Source of the DNA: Hemicentrotus pulcherrimus | Taxonomy: Eukaryota > Echinodermata > Echinoidea > Camarodonta > Strongylocentrotidae | Direction: 5' to 3' | DNA: 17,555 nucleotides | NCBI GenBank assembly: GCA_003118195.1 | Contig: BEXV01003544.1 | Span: 8,297 to 25,851, forward strand | Part shown: positions 7,761-16,404 of the stretch, piece by piece | How positions within the stretch are numbered: the stretch's first letter is position 1 | How the letters are laid out: each line of letters starts with the position of its first letter | Translations under genes and position numbers: made by a program | The notes under the pieces: generated by a model | Database searches by the model: none | Seen by the model: only the letters and a program-made list of their open reading frames with translations | What the model was told of the DNA's origin: nothing

Positions 7761-8030
7761 AGAAGCCTACAACCAACAAGCTATGATTTTACAAGGTGAT
7801 GTCATGATATCTTATGTACTAATGCACTTGGAAATTGTACTTATACTTGAATAAAGATATAGAATAAACCCCTATTCTCATCAATATATATCTTGTAAAC
7901 AAAAACTCTTGTATCATGATATGAGAAATACGAAATAAACCGATCTGAAATGAATTAAAAAGGCCATGAGTAATGGTGAGGGTGGGGGTTAGAATCGTAT
8001 CATCTTAATTTCACGGATATCCCCCCAACC

Positions 8031-8057
8031 ATCTCTCTCTCCCTCTCTCTCTCTCTT

Positions 8058-8092
<35 letters not shown>
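8031..8092. repeat. (TC)n microsatellite
   Basis: About 60 bases of TCTC repeats with a few CC interruptions. Confidence 0.9.
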
Positions 8093-8094
<2 letters not shown>

Positions 8095-8356
8095 CTCTTG
8101 CTCCTTTCCACAGTTACTTGGGGGGATTTGCCATTGTGCGCCCTACTCCACTGCTGCCAGCATAATCTTTTTTATGATGAGAATTGAAAAATTGCTATTG
8201 TTGATAACAGCATAAACAGTCTTTATTTTCATATTCCAAAAACTTGTATGTAGGGCTATTTTCCTTGATTAATTATAACAATTATAATGGAAAGATAATG
8301 ATAGTAATAGTAAGTTTCGATCTTTTTCGCTGATTTTTTTTTCTTTCTTATTTCGT

Positions 8357-8357
8357 N
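8357..8357. other. Single undetermined base (N)
   Basis: One N in TTTCGTNTTCC. It marks a low-quality position or an assembly join. Frames across it should not be trusted. Confidence 0.95.
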
Positions 8358-8471
8358 TTCCAAGGCAGAAAAAGCCCGCGAAAGGGGGGTTCAGAAATGG
8401 TGGCAGTCCTCAGATAAGGGGTGCTTTCAAAGAGTGGGAACAAGCATATGCGTACCCTAAATAACACTGCG

Positions 8472-8575
8472 TGTGGGGAGGAGAGGGGGGGCGGGGGCAG
8501 TCCGAGAGGTAAAACACTTTGGTCAAATTCCAAAAGGCTCAATCCACGCATAGTTATTTCGGGGGTGGGGGAATG
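8472..8575 (+). other. G-rich tracts with quadruplex potential
   Basis: Several runs of four or more G lie close together (GAGAGGGGGGGCGGGGGC near 8482-8499, then GGGGGTGGGGG near 8561-8571) in otherwise AT-rich DNA. Quadruplex formation is an inference. Confidence 0.45.
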
Positions 8576-8992
8576 TCTATACAAACAAACATACATTACA
8601 TGAATAGTTCAAAATCACAAGTACGGAAATCACCATCACCAATGATTGTATCCCCTCTCCATATGATCTGATAGGATATAGGGCCATAATCCTATGGATG
8701 CGATCCCTTGAAGACGATACCTTTGTAGCCTTCAGTTGAAACAAAACAAACAGAGAAATGGTAATAAATTGCAATGAATCACAAATCTTTAGGGCTATTC
8801 ATATAATAATATCTAATTTTTATATAGCGCTTAAATTTGATATTCATTGAAAAGCACAAATATGGAAAATAATATATTAATTGAAAGCGAAAAGCATCTA
8901 GATTAACATAATATTCACTACATATCATATCAATATATTAAAATCCCTCTGAAACACAATTTAGAAACACCTCTCAGATTCTTAGAACACGG

Positions 8993-9019
8993 AAATTCAA
9001 ATTCAAATTCAAATTCAAA
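8993..9019. repeat. (AAATTC)4 microsatellite
   Basis: Four AAATTC units, then AAA. The A-rich sequence that follows (about 9020-9245) could be the reverse complement of a retroelement 3' end with this repeat as its tail, but no coding part remains. Confidence 0.75.
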
Positions 9020-10048
9020 GTTTAAACACTCTTCATAAAAACATTTAAAACATACAAATACAGAACAGAGTTATAAAAAAAGAAACAAGAAAGTGATAAC
9101 AGATACAGTGGTAATTTATAAGAGCATTTGGGATAGGCAGAAAGGAGGGATTCCTTATATAAAAGCCTACCCCTAAAAAAAACATACAGGAAAACAAGAA
9201 CAAAAGAACCGAACAAAAAACAGAAAACAAAGAACATACTTAAACTTACAATCATGCACGATCAGAGTTTAAAAAAATCAAAAATTATTAATAAAAAATC
9301 AAAAAGAGTCAAAATTTGCCTACGCTATTAATATTGATTATTATACTTATTTAACAGAAATTTTGTATATTTGATTTTTAAAAGATTGAGAGTTTTGCAA
9401 TTTTTTTTGGTCCTCGAAAATTTTTAAATTTGCACCCCTCCCCCTAGATCCGCCACTGGTTATTTCTTTTCAATTAATCCTGCTAAATTCTCATTCTCCG
9501 CTTCATTGCCAAATCGCAGCCATCTACAATTTGTCATCATGATATAGTTTTAGTTCTAGTTCCAGATGAGGTACTCCGTCATTTGCACAGTATCGTGACT
9601 GATGAATACTATACGCTCGATCATTATACCATGAAAAATGGACGTATGGTTGTCCGTTGTCATGAACACCGTTGTTAACAATTCTGAGCACGTCGATTGC
9701 TCGAACACACTAATGGATTTATTTATTTTGTTTTCCATTGCGCCTAAATGACGATTAAAAACTTTCCATCTTTGTGAATATTCTCGTCTTGCATGTTAAT
9801 GGATATTGGTGATTCCAGCTAGTTAGATTTAAAACACGACTTTTCCTTTGTTTTTACATCGGGTTTGCCCGCATATTTTTCCTCGCTTTAGTCATGTTTT
9901 CTGTTATCTGCTTCTCCCCTGCTGTGACTTATTGTAAAACTACAACGATATTGGCATTTTGTTAAAGTTCCTTTTAATGTGTTGAGAGCCCCAACACATT
10001 GATGGCAAATTTCCATTAAATTGTATCATGATGCAAAAGAGGATGTCA
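9020..10048. other. Non-coding stretch
   Basis: It contains A-rich DNA, a hAT-like end at 9440-9458 and otherwise nothing I can assign. Short ORFs on the minus strand here are low-complexity readings of A-rich DNA. Confidence 0.6.
9440..9458 (-). mobile_element. hAT-like terminal motif CAGTGGCGG (inverted)
   Basis: On the minus strand it reads CAGTGGCGGATCTAGGGGG, a motif common at ends of hAT-type repeats. It is opposite in orientation to the copy at 7342; pairing of the two is unproven because the flanking 8-mers differ. Confidence 0.4.
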
Positions 10049-10052
10049 TTTA

Positions 10053-10202
10053 AAACACATTTCTGCAAGGATTTTCCAAACAAAATTTGTTTTAAGTCGA
10101 ATAATGATAAAAGCGTACAAAAATTAGGTTTGCTGCGTACAACAGAAAACCCAAATTATGTATTCTTTTATCAATATTCGACTTCAAACACATTTATGCA
10201 AG
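10053..10202. repeat. Hairpin flanked by a direct repeat
   Basis: AAACACATTTCTGCAAG (10053-10069) recurs with one change at 10186-10202. Between them, GTCGAATAATGATAAAAG (10096-10113) is inverted with one mismatch at 10165-10182. The unit could be a degenerate small element. Confidence 0.6.
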
Positions 10203-10808
10203 AATCCCAAACAAAACGTGAGTTGAGCTCTGAAAAGACCTGGTGAACCAGGTTATGAGTGCGGAGAGAGAGAGGAGGGTGGGGGGGTGGACATTCTCAA
10301 CAGACTGATTGTTCATCATCACGAAAAAATACCTCTCTCTCCTAATTTTTGTTCTCTACTTCTCTCTCACAATATCAAGTAGTCCTCCCAAGGAGTTATA
10401 CAATTATAATTAAATAAAACCAAAGAATGCCCCTCTCAAACCCAACAGTCATTTTTAGGACTAGCCACACGGTGAGACCGCAAACTTATTAGATGTCATA
10501 CAATCATTTTGTACCTATGAATTCGCAATTCCAGAGACGCTACTAAATAATGCATTTTCTGTTTGCAATACTAGTGGTAATGAACGTGAAGACAGAAGCT
10601 GTTATCGTTTTGAGGTTTGAAAATACATGTCTGGGGAAATTGGGTTAAGCGATATGACAACACAGTTAAATTTCCGCTTGTCTTCAAGTGACATCAAAGG
10701 GCAATCCTACCTTTGTGGTACTAAGTTCCTTTATATGGAAGAAGAAAAATAATAGAAACAGAAATGGTGAAAGTTTAGAATAAATCAGATCAATAGAATT
10801 GTGTTTGT
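10203..10808. other. Non-coding stretch
   Basis: I see nothing beyond a short GA/G-rich patch at about 10262-10292 and a CT-rich patch following it. Confidence 0.6.
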
Positions 10809-10817
10809 GTGTTTGAA

Positions 10818-11121
10818 GGTTCTAGGACACCTACCCCCTGGACATCCACCCCGGATAACGACCTTTAGTCAACTACCCCCAAGGGCAACCACCCTCTAGG
10901 ACGACTACCCCCCCGGACAACTACCCCCTGGACGGCCCCTACGACAACCATCCTCCAGGACAACTATCCCCTAGTTGTCTGGGGGTAGTTGTCCGGGGGG
11001 CAGTCGTCCTAGAGGGTGGGTGCCCTAGGGAGTAGTTGTCCTGGGGGTAGTTGTCCTACGGGGTAGTTGACCGGGGGTGATATCCGGGGGTGGATGTCCA
11101 GGGGGTAGGTGTCCGGATACG
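10818..11121. mobile_element. Fold-back element made of GGACAACTACCCC-type units, with target-site duplication
   Basis: The left arm (about 10820-10965) is nearly the reverse complement of the right arm (about 10966-11121), with a few indels. For example, GGACACCTACCCCCTGGACA on the left mirrors the right end. Each arm consists of degenerate units of about 15-20 bases around GGACAACTACCCC. GTGTTTGAA flanks the structure exactly on both sides (10809-10817 and 11122-11130), as expected for an 8-9 bp target-site duplication. There is no ORF. A 9-bp duplication would fit Mutator-like elements and an 8-bp one hAT; the family is inference. Confidence 0.75.
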
Positions 11122-11178
11122 GTGTTTGAAATATGATATCACTAAATCTATGCAAAACTCAAATGGGCAGCTTGAATT

Positions 11179-11247
11179 TAGTCCTTGGGGTGGTTTTCCG
11201 GGTTGGGGGTAATTTTCTGGGGGTTATTGTCCAGGGTGTAATTGTGC
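11179..11247. repeat. Degenerate copy of the fold-back unit sequence
   Basis: GGGGGTAATTTTCTGGGGG and GTCCAGGGTGTAATTGTGC resemble the right-arm units, and the tract ends in GATACGG exactly as the right arm does. It lies outside the target duplication, so it is a separate, older piece. Confidence 0.5.
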
Positions 11248-12011
11248 TGATACGGATATATTGCATCTTCAAAACTTCATAATTTTCTTATCTTTTAATC
11301 GGGTTTTGTTCAAACTTTGACTGACCAGTTTTTCTCATTTCTACTATTTAAATCAATTTTATATGAGGATGGACTTCCCTTTAAAGGTCGGATGAAATCC
11401 CACTATAAGCTGATTCCTGTTGATGTGCGGGGCTGCATACAACTCATATTTGTTATTCAAACATCCAAATATATTTCATAGATTTGAAAATATTTGTATT
11501 TGTATTTGATATGCTCCATATCTCACTCATCTTGTGACATATTCTGCCAGTTTGTAGCTTCCCCACTGAGCTGGCCACCTGTTTACAATAGACCATACAA
11601 TACCAACATAAGAGTTGCTATGTCAGACGTGCTGTATCATTACCATGCAGGAAAAAAGGTATTGTGGAGGTATTGTATGAAAGCATGCAATTCGTTTGTG
11701 AGCATGTACTGAGCTGGGAAAAGTATAGACAAAACGTGGGCATACAAATTCACTGCATGGACTTCAAAGGTTAACGCTTGGTAAACTCAGTCACGTATTT
11801 TGTTTAGTAGATCAATTTAGGTAATTGCAGGGACGAGAGTGCAACACTGAAAGGCATAACAAGGCATTAGTCACATCATCACGAGAATAATAATGATACA
11901 AATGCTATCAAAGATTAATGGGCAATTATTTTAATTTGACGCACAGAACAAGCACGCTGAATGGGTGAGACATTATGCTATGAACGCCCAGCAAGGGCGG
12001 ATACTGGCGCT
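11248..12011. other. Non-coding stretch
   Basis: I see no supported gene or repeat. The ORF at 11494-11712 has no recognisable features. Confidence 0.55.
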
Positions 12012-12017
12012 ATCATC

Positions 12018-12049
<32 letters not shown>

Positions 12050-12060
12050 CTTCACCATCA
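12012..12060. repeat. (ATC)n microsatellite
   Basis: ATC repeats with CACC interruptions. The apparent Ile-rich or His-rich peptide reading is a by-product. Confidence 0.9.
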
Positions 12061-12135
12061 CTATATTCTTCATAACCAACACCTTTGTTATCCTCATCAC
12101 ATCACCATCAGCACAACATCGTCGTTATTACCATT

Positions 12136-12178
12136 ACCCCCCTCCTCCTCCTCCTCATCACCATCATCACCATTATCA
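12136..12178. repeat. (CCT)n/(ATC)n microsatellite
   Basis: CCTCCTCCTCCTCCTCATCA followed by ATC/ACC triplets. Confidence 0.9.
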
Positions 12179-12278
12179 GTGGCATTCATTGTCACCATCA
12201 GCCAGCAAGGAACATAATATAGGCTTGTAGATATGAATTTAACAAATCATAAGTCACTGTAAACATATTCCAGTACTG

Positions 12279-13573
12279 ATGAATGCATTGGAAATGGTTG
12301 AGAAGTCGTCGACACAAGGTAATGTGGATAATTTTAGTACTGCATTGGCAAATTCATTTTTGAAGACGGCAAAGGAAGTTGGAATATGTGAGGATAAAGT
12401 CTGTAAGAAAATTCATTCAAGGAAACTTATTGTGGAGAAGAAACCATGGTTTGACACAGAGTGTCAGCATGCCAGATCAAGTTATTTCAATCTAAAAAAT
12501 AGAATTAAACGACAGTGCAAAGGTCTATCTTTGAGTGATAAAAAACAAAAGATGGTTGAAATTAACGCTGTTGCAAAAGATTATAGGAAATTGCTACGTA
12601 GAAAGGAAAGAGTGTACACTAGGCTCTTACACGACAATCTTCATATACTTAAGGATAGTCCACGAGAATATTGGAAAATTTTGGATGGACCGAAGCGTAG
12701 CTCTTGTCCAGCCAAAGTCTCTTTAGATGATTTTGTGCATCATTTAAGTAGTTTGAATAATGTGCAATGTGCAGCATCTGAAACGCATTATGTGGATTTT
12801 GACCAGTCAAGGGGCAATGATGAGCTGAATGCCCCTATCTCGGTTGAAGAAGTTATAAAGATTATCCAGAAACTAAAGAATAATAAGGCATGTGGTGTAG
12901 ATTTGGTCAGAAATGAGTTTTTGAAAAATTGTTCAGCAGCTGTAATTGGTTGTATTACTGCTTTTGTTAATGTAATACTAGAGAGTGGTCTAGTACCAAA
13001 AGACTGGTGTCTAGGTAGTATAGTCCCTATTTTCAAAAATAGAGGTAAGGATACAGACCCAGACAACTACAGTGGGATAACACTTTTAAGCTGTTTGGGA
13101 AAATTGTTTACTTCTATCTTGAATTATAGGATAACAATTTATTTCGAAAATGAAAGCAAGCTTGGAGAAGAACAGGCTGGCTTTCGTGCTGGCTTTTCTA
13201 CAACAGACCACATTTTTGTTTTGAAATCCCTGCTTGACATTTACTTGTCTAAACGGAAGAGAATTTACTGCGCTTTTATAGACTATAGAAAAGCTTTTGA
13301 TATGGTTGATAGGGTTTCACTTTGGCACAAATTATTGTGGTCAGGGGTGGATGATAAGGTGTTCACAGTTATTAAGAATATGTATTCTCAAGCAAAATCG
13401 TGTGTGATAGTAGATGGTCAAATTTCTGAGGCTTTTCAATGTGATGTTGGTGTTAGGCAGGGTGAAAACTTATCACCACTGCTCTTTGCAATATATCTTA
13501 ATGATTTCGAGGATTTTCTCAGTAAACACTTTAAAGGTCTCAAATTTTTAGTTGAAATGTATGTGCTGACATT
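12279..13573 (+). pseudogene. LINE ORF2 fragment: linker and reverse transcriptase motifs up to motif B
   Basis: The frame is open from 12243; the ATG at 12279 is only the first Met and not a genuine start. The first 180 residues are the basic linker that follows the endonuclease. The reverse transcriptase domain then runs KLKNNKACGVDLV, VPIFKNRGKDTDPDNYSGIT, EQAGFRAGFSTTDH, motif A as FIDYRKAFD (13275-13301) and motif B as GVRQGENLSPLLF. NYSGI replaces the usual NYRGI, so a conserved arginine is lost. Similarity leaves this frame at about 13550-13573 and resumes in another, a frameshift just before the catalytic YADD. The element cannot make an intact enzyme. Confidence 0.9.
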
Positions 13574-14514
13574 TTGGATCAAGAAGAACACAAGGATCTT
13601 TTTATACAATTATACACATTGTTGTACGCAGATGACACCCTAATATTGGCTGACACAGCAGAGGAATTGCAAGTGGCTTTGAATGCCTTGTCTCAATATT
13701 GTAAAATTTGGAAGTTAAGTGTTAATGCTATGAAAACTAAAGTACTTATATTTTCAAGAGGCAAAGTACGTAAATTTCCAGTTTTCAGATTTGGAGAAGA
13801 TGAAATTGATGTTGTGGATGATTTCGTGTATCTTGGGGTTTAGGTTAATTATAATGGAAGTTTTAAAAAGGCTATTTCAAAACAGGTATCACAGGCCAGG
13901 AAAGCTCTCTTCTCTATGTCATTAAAGGTTCAACGACTCAAACTGCCACTGGATATTCAATGTGAATTGTTTGACTAACTTGTATTACCAATACTCATTT
14001 ATGGATGCGAAGTGTGGGGATATGAAGATTTGAGTCAAATTGAAATATTCCATAGAAAATTTCTCAGGTCAGCGTTGTGTGTAAATAAATTTACACCAGA
14101 TTGTATGATATATGGAGAAACTGGGAGGGCATGGCTAGCTAACAGTATCAAACATCGAATGGTTAGTTTCTGGTTAAGAATAGTAAAAGGTTCTCCCTCT
14201 AAATATTCAGTCAAATTTTATTTTTTGCAAAGGTTAATTAGTCAGAATGTAGATATGTCTACTTCTTTCAAGTGGTTATATTGTATTGAACAAATATTGA
14301 ACCATGCTGGTCTTGGTATTGTTTGGCTAAAGCAAGGGGAATGATTTAGCAATAGTTGGATACTGAGCACTCTGAAGTTGAGATTAAACGATATTTCAAA
14401 ACAAGATGTGATGGCAACAATTTGGACGAACAGTGTGTGCCTAAATTATAGGATCTTTAAAGAGGATTGTCTCTTTGAAAGGTATTCAGTTTTGCTGAGT
14501 AAAAAGATATAATA
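13574..14514 (+). pseudogene. LINE ORF2 fragment: YADD motif, thumb and C-terminal region (frame 2)
   Basis: The second frame carries LLYADDTLIL with catalytic YADD at 13625-13636, then LSVNAMKTKVLIFSRG and the DDFVYLGV block. It is interrupted by TAG at 13841-13843, TAA at 13976-13978 (just before LVLPILIYGCEVWG) and TGA at 14342-14344; similarity continues in the same frame past each. After the third stop comes CLNYRIFKEDCLFERY, a conserved C-terminal block of such elements. The frame then ends in double stops near 14510, where a second frameshift occurs. These lesions show the copy is inactive. Confidence 0.85.
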
Positions 14515-14925
14515 ACACTGAGCCGTTTTAGATGTAGGTCACACCGTTTACCAATTAATAATAACAGATTGAAAGAAGCTTTTAATGAAATTAGTATTGA
14601 ATGCCCATGTTGTGATATGCATGAGTCTGGTGATGAATTCCATTATGTTTTTGTATGCCCTTTTTTCAGAAAGGAAAGAGAGTTATATTTAGGTCGTAAA
14701 GTAATAGTTAAACGCCCTTGCACATTACACATGTTGAATTTATTTTTATATCCCGGTATAGGACAGCTGAAGAAATTAGTACTCTTCTTAAGGATAATAA
14801 TGTCATATTTTGCTGGTCTATATACATGTAAATCTGAACAAACCAATCATATGTCGCCCATAAAAAGGAATGTTACAACCCGAAGTGGTAGGTTAATTAA
14901 GCAACCAACATTTCTTGATCTGTAG
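14515..14925 (+). pseudogene. LINE ORF2 fragment: C-terminal cysteine motif
   Basis: The third frame opens TLSRFRCRSHRLPINNNRLK and leads into a cysteine/histidine cluster, ECPCCDMHESGDEFHYVFVC (from about 14599), typical of the C-terminus of this LINE group and thought to bind nucleic acid. It continues to a TAG stop at 14923-14925, probably the true end of ORF2. It is out of frame with the previous fragment by a frameshift near 14500-14514. Confidence 0.85.
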
Positions 14926-15488
14926 TACAGTCTTTTTTTAGGTCAAGTATAGTTTTGATGGTTTGTTTGTTCTTTTTTCATCTTTAGTTAGTATACTTTT
15001 TGTTCTTGTTTGTCTTATTACATTATATTCCATTATGTTTTTGTTTGTCCAATGGACGATTATGCCGTATTTTGTTAGTCTGCAAAAATCCTAACGATCC
15101 AATCACAACTCACTTACATGTACAAAAATAAAACTTATAATTTCTGTTATAGTTAAGACAATAATGTATTTTTAAAAATTATTTTCTTTATCTTTCTTTT
15201 TCTTCGTGTTTGTATTTAGATTGTTCATGTGGTATTCTCCACTTTTCATGTATGCTTGCCATATTGTATAGTATTGTATTTATGTTTAGCATAGGCTAGG
15301 TTTAGATCATTCCTATTTATTGTTATACTTTTATATTGTTGTTTTGTTGTATTCTGTATTCTTTGTATTATTAAGCTATGTTTGTATTCTTTATTATGTA
15401 TCATTATCATGACATGTACATGTGTTGTACTCTCATACCCCAGAAGGGGGTCGAATGAGTCAATAAATTCTATTCTATTCTATTCTAT
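14926..15488 (+). other. LINE 3' UTR, polyadenylation signal and (ATTCT)4 tail
   Basis: A T-rich, non-coding stretch. AATAAA at 15462-15467 is followed directly by ATTCT repeats to 15488. A simple-repeat tail instead of poly-A is usual for CR1/L2-like and related LINEs. Confidence 0.8.
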
Positions 15489-15661
15489 GAAATACGCATT
15501 ATAGAAGTACTGTTCTGGGTTATTTTTATAATGCTGTTAATAGAGACTGAGGCCACTTCCATTATTTTGAAAATTAACCCTTTGCCTTAAATCGCCCAAA
15601 AGGTTCATCTTAATTATAGTGATGTAGTAGCTGTCTGTTCACAATCAGTGTAAACAGTTAC

Positions 15662-15732
15662 CTGCTTTCTGCAAGCTTTCACGTGCCTGTACAGCAAGAT
15701 TCTTCAGACCTTTGTCGTAGCTAGCGCTGTTG
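15662..15732 (-). CDS. Weak candidate 71-bp exon, unrecognised
   Basis: On the minus strand, AATCAG precedes a 71-base open stretch that ends before GTAACT. It reads NSASYDKGLKNLAVQARESL and a few more residues, amphipathic and plausible as protein. The entry phase would be 2 and the exit phase 1. No partner exon was found, and the + strand reads open here too (L-Q-A-F-T frame, ending at a good GTAAGA). This is a hint only. Confidence 0.15.
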
Positions 15733-15915
15733 CTGATTCAGTAAGACAAACAGTGACCACCACCAATCACTCCTATCAGCATACATTGTTTGTTTGTTTT
15801 TATTTCCGAAATCCATATAATACAAGTATTAAAAACATACATATAAAACACATTTCAAATGATAGTAAGTAAGTAAATGTGTAAAGTATAAACAAATGGT
15901 TGGATAGCGAATTCA

Positions 15916-15936
15916 GGACCATTTTTAAAATGGTCC
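15916..15936. other. 21-base palindrome
   Basis: GGACCATTTT, one T, then AAAATGGTCC: a perfect 10-base inverted repeat. Function unknown. Confidence 0.7.
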
Positions 15937-16020
15937 AGTTCTTCCATGGGGTCCAAAAGTAAAATCATATTAATTTACATACAATATTATTTTTGTTTAA
16001 ATTCATAGTAATTTACCAAT

Positions 16021-16105
16021 ACACTACCCCCATTATCGATCCCCCTCAACTCACCACCCCCTCCCGTCGATACTGCCAACCCCTCCCACTACCCCCTCCC
16101 AAGTC
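16021..16105. other. C-rich tract
   Basis: Repeated runs of four or more C (ATCCCCCTC, CACCCCCTCCC, TACCCCCTCCC). The minus strand is therefore G-run-rich and could form a quadruplex. It lies 115 bases upstream of the exon candidate. Confidence 0.5.
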
Positions 16106-16219
16106 CTCCAGGACATACAAAACACCAATAAACAATTTTATTTAAAATTATCTAAAAAAAACATATTTCTCTGTCTTAACATTTCAAACTAAACTTTTCA
16201 TTTCTTTATATTAATATAG

Positions 16220-16404
16220 CCAAACTTCTTGATTATCGAGTGAGCAAAGATAATACATTGTACATTTACTTCCGCGATACAGAAACGTACGCTTACAATT
16301 CTGTCGCCGGGGGGTTGTTTGATATGAAACCGTCGCAAGAACATTGCGACGCTGCCGCTCAACTTGTTCGCGAAGTTTTTCACAAAACTGTCTTTGCCAG
16401 CTGA
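16220..16404 (+). CDS. Candidate terminal exon of an unrecognised gene
   Basis: A pyrimidine-leaning stretch (CTTTTCATTTCTTTATA) leads to TATAG at 16215-16219. From 16220 an open frame of 60 whole codons, entered in phase 1, runs to TGA at 16402-16404. It is GC-richer than its surroundings and reads as a folded-protein end: two strand-like segments (NTLYIYFRD, TYAYNSVAGGLFDM), then a helix-like EHCDAAAQLVREVFHKTVF and the stop. It has no early ATG, so a start-codon-based ORF search would miss it. I do not recognise the family. The beta-beta-helix pattern loosely recalls the end of PH/FERM-C-like folds, but that is speculation. No upstream partner exon was found, so it could also be a gene fragment or part of a repeat. 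A CGTCGCAA-GAACA-TTGCGACG hairpin (16331-16351) lies inside it. Confidence 0.4.

Larger units (their letters stand above)
6489..7868 (+). other. Probable 3' UTR and downstream flank of the receptor gene
   Basis: No ORF here is convincing. Candidate polyadenylation signals are ATTAAA at 7323-7328 and AATAAA at 7850-7855 and 7863-7868; the true end cannot be chosen from sequence alone. The stretch includes the duplicated block, a SINE and an inverted-repeat element, all listed separately. Confidence 0.45.
7869..8992. other. Non-coding stretch with repeats
   Basis: I see no supported gene. It holds a CT microsatellite, an undetermined base, a G-rich tract and a TTTATATAGCGC-type repeat fragment (about 8806-8832), the last resembling sequence common in dispersed invertebrate repeats. 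Confidence 0.6.
12243..15488 (+). mobile_element. 5'-truncated non-LTR retrotransposon (LINE, CR1/L2/Jockey-like group)
   Basis: The element holds the 3' portion of ORF2: the linker after the endonuclease, the reverse transcriptase and the C-terminal cysteine motif. An AT-rich 3' UTR follows, with AATAAA at 15462-15467 and an (ATTCT)4 tail at 15467-15488. The apurinic-endonuclease domain and any ORF1 are missing, as expected for incomplete reverse transcription. No restriction-like endonuclease motif is visible. I found no clear target-site duplication, and the 5' junction is only bracketed between about 12188 and 12279. The clade assignment is tentative. Confidence 0.85.
15489..16219. other. 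Non-coding stretch with repeat fragments
   Basis: It contains a (TTTG)n/A-rich tract (about 15787-15860), possibly a minus-strand retroelement end, a 21-base palindrome (15916-15936) and a C-rich tract (about 16021-16105). A weak minus-strand exon candidate at 15662-15732 is listed separately. Confidence 0.55.

Noticed and set aside
8348..8603. ORFs around 8.35-8.6 kb on both strands
   Set aside because: They overlap an N and G-rich low-complexity DNA, and no motif was recognised.
9022..9255. Phe/Leu-rich minus-strand ORFs resembling membrane peptides
   Set aside because: They are low-complexity readings of A-rich DNA next to a simple repeat.
10818..11121. CRISPR array or satellite made of the 15-20 base units
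   Set aside because: The units are degenerate, have no unique spacers and are arranged as two inverted arms in a eukaryotic context.
11961..12230. 89-residue Ile/His-rich ORF
   Set aside because: It is a translation of ATC and CCT microsatellites.
12238..15500. Target-site duplication around the LINE
   Set aside because: I compared the sequence after the tail (GAAATACGCATT) with the bracketed 5' junction and found no convincing match.
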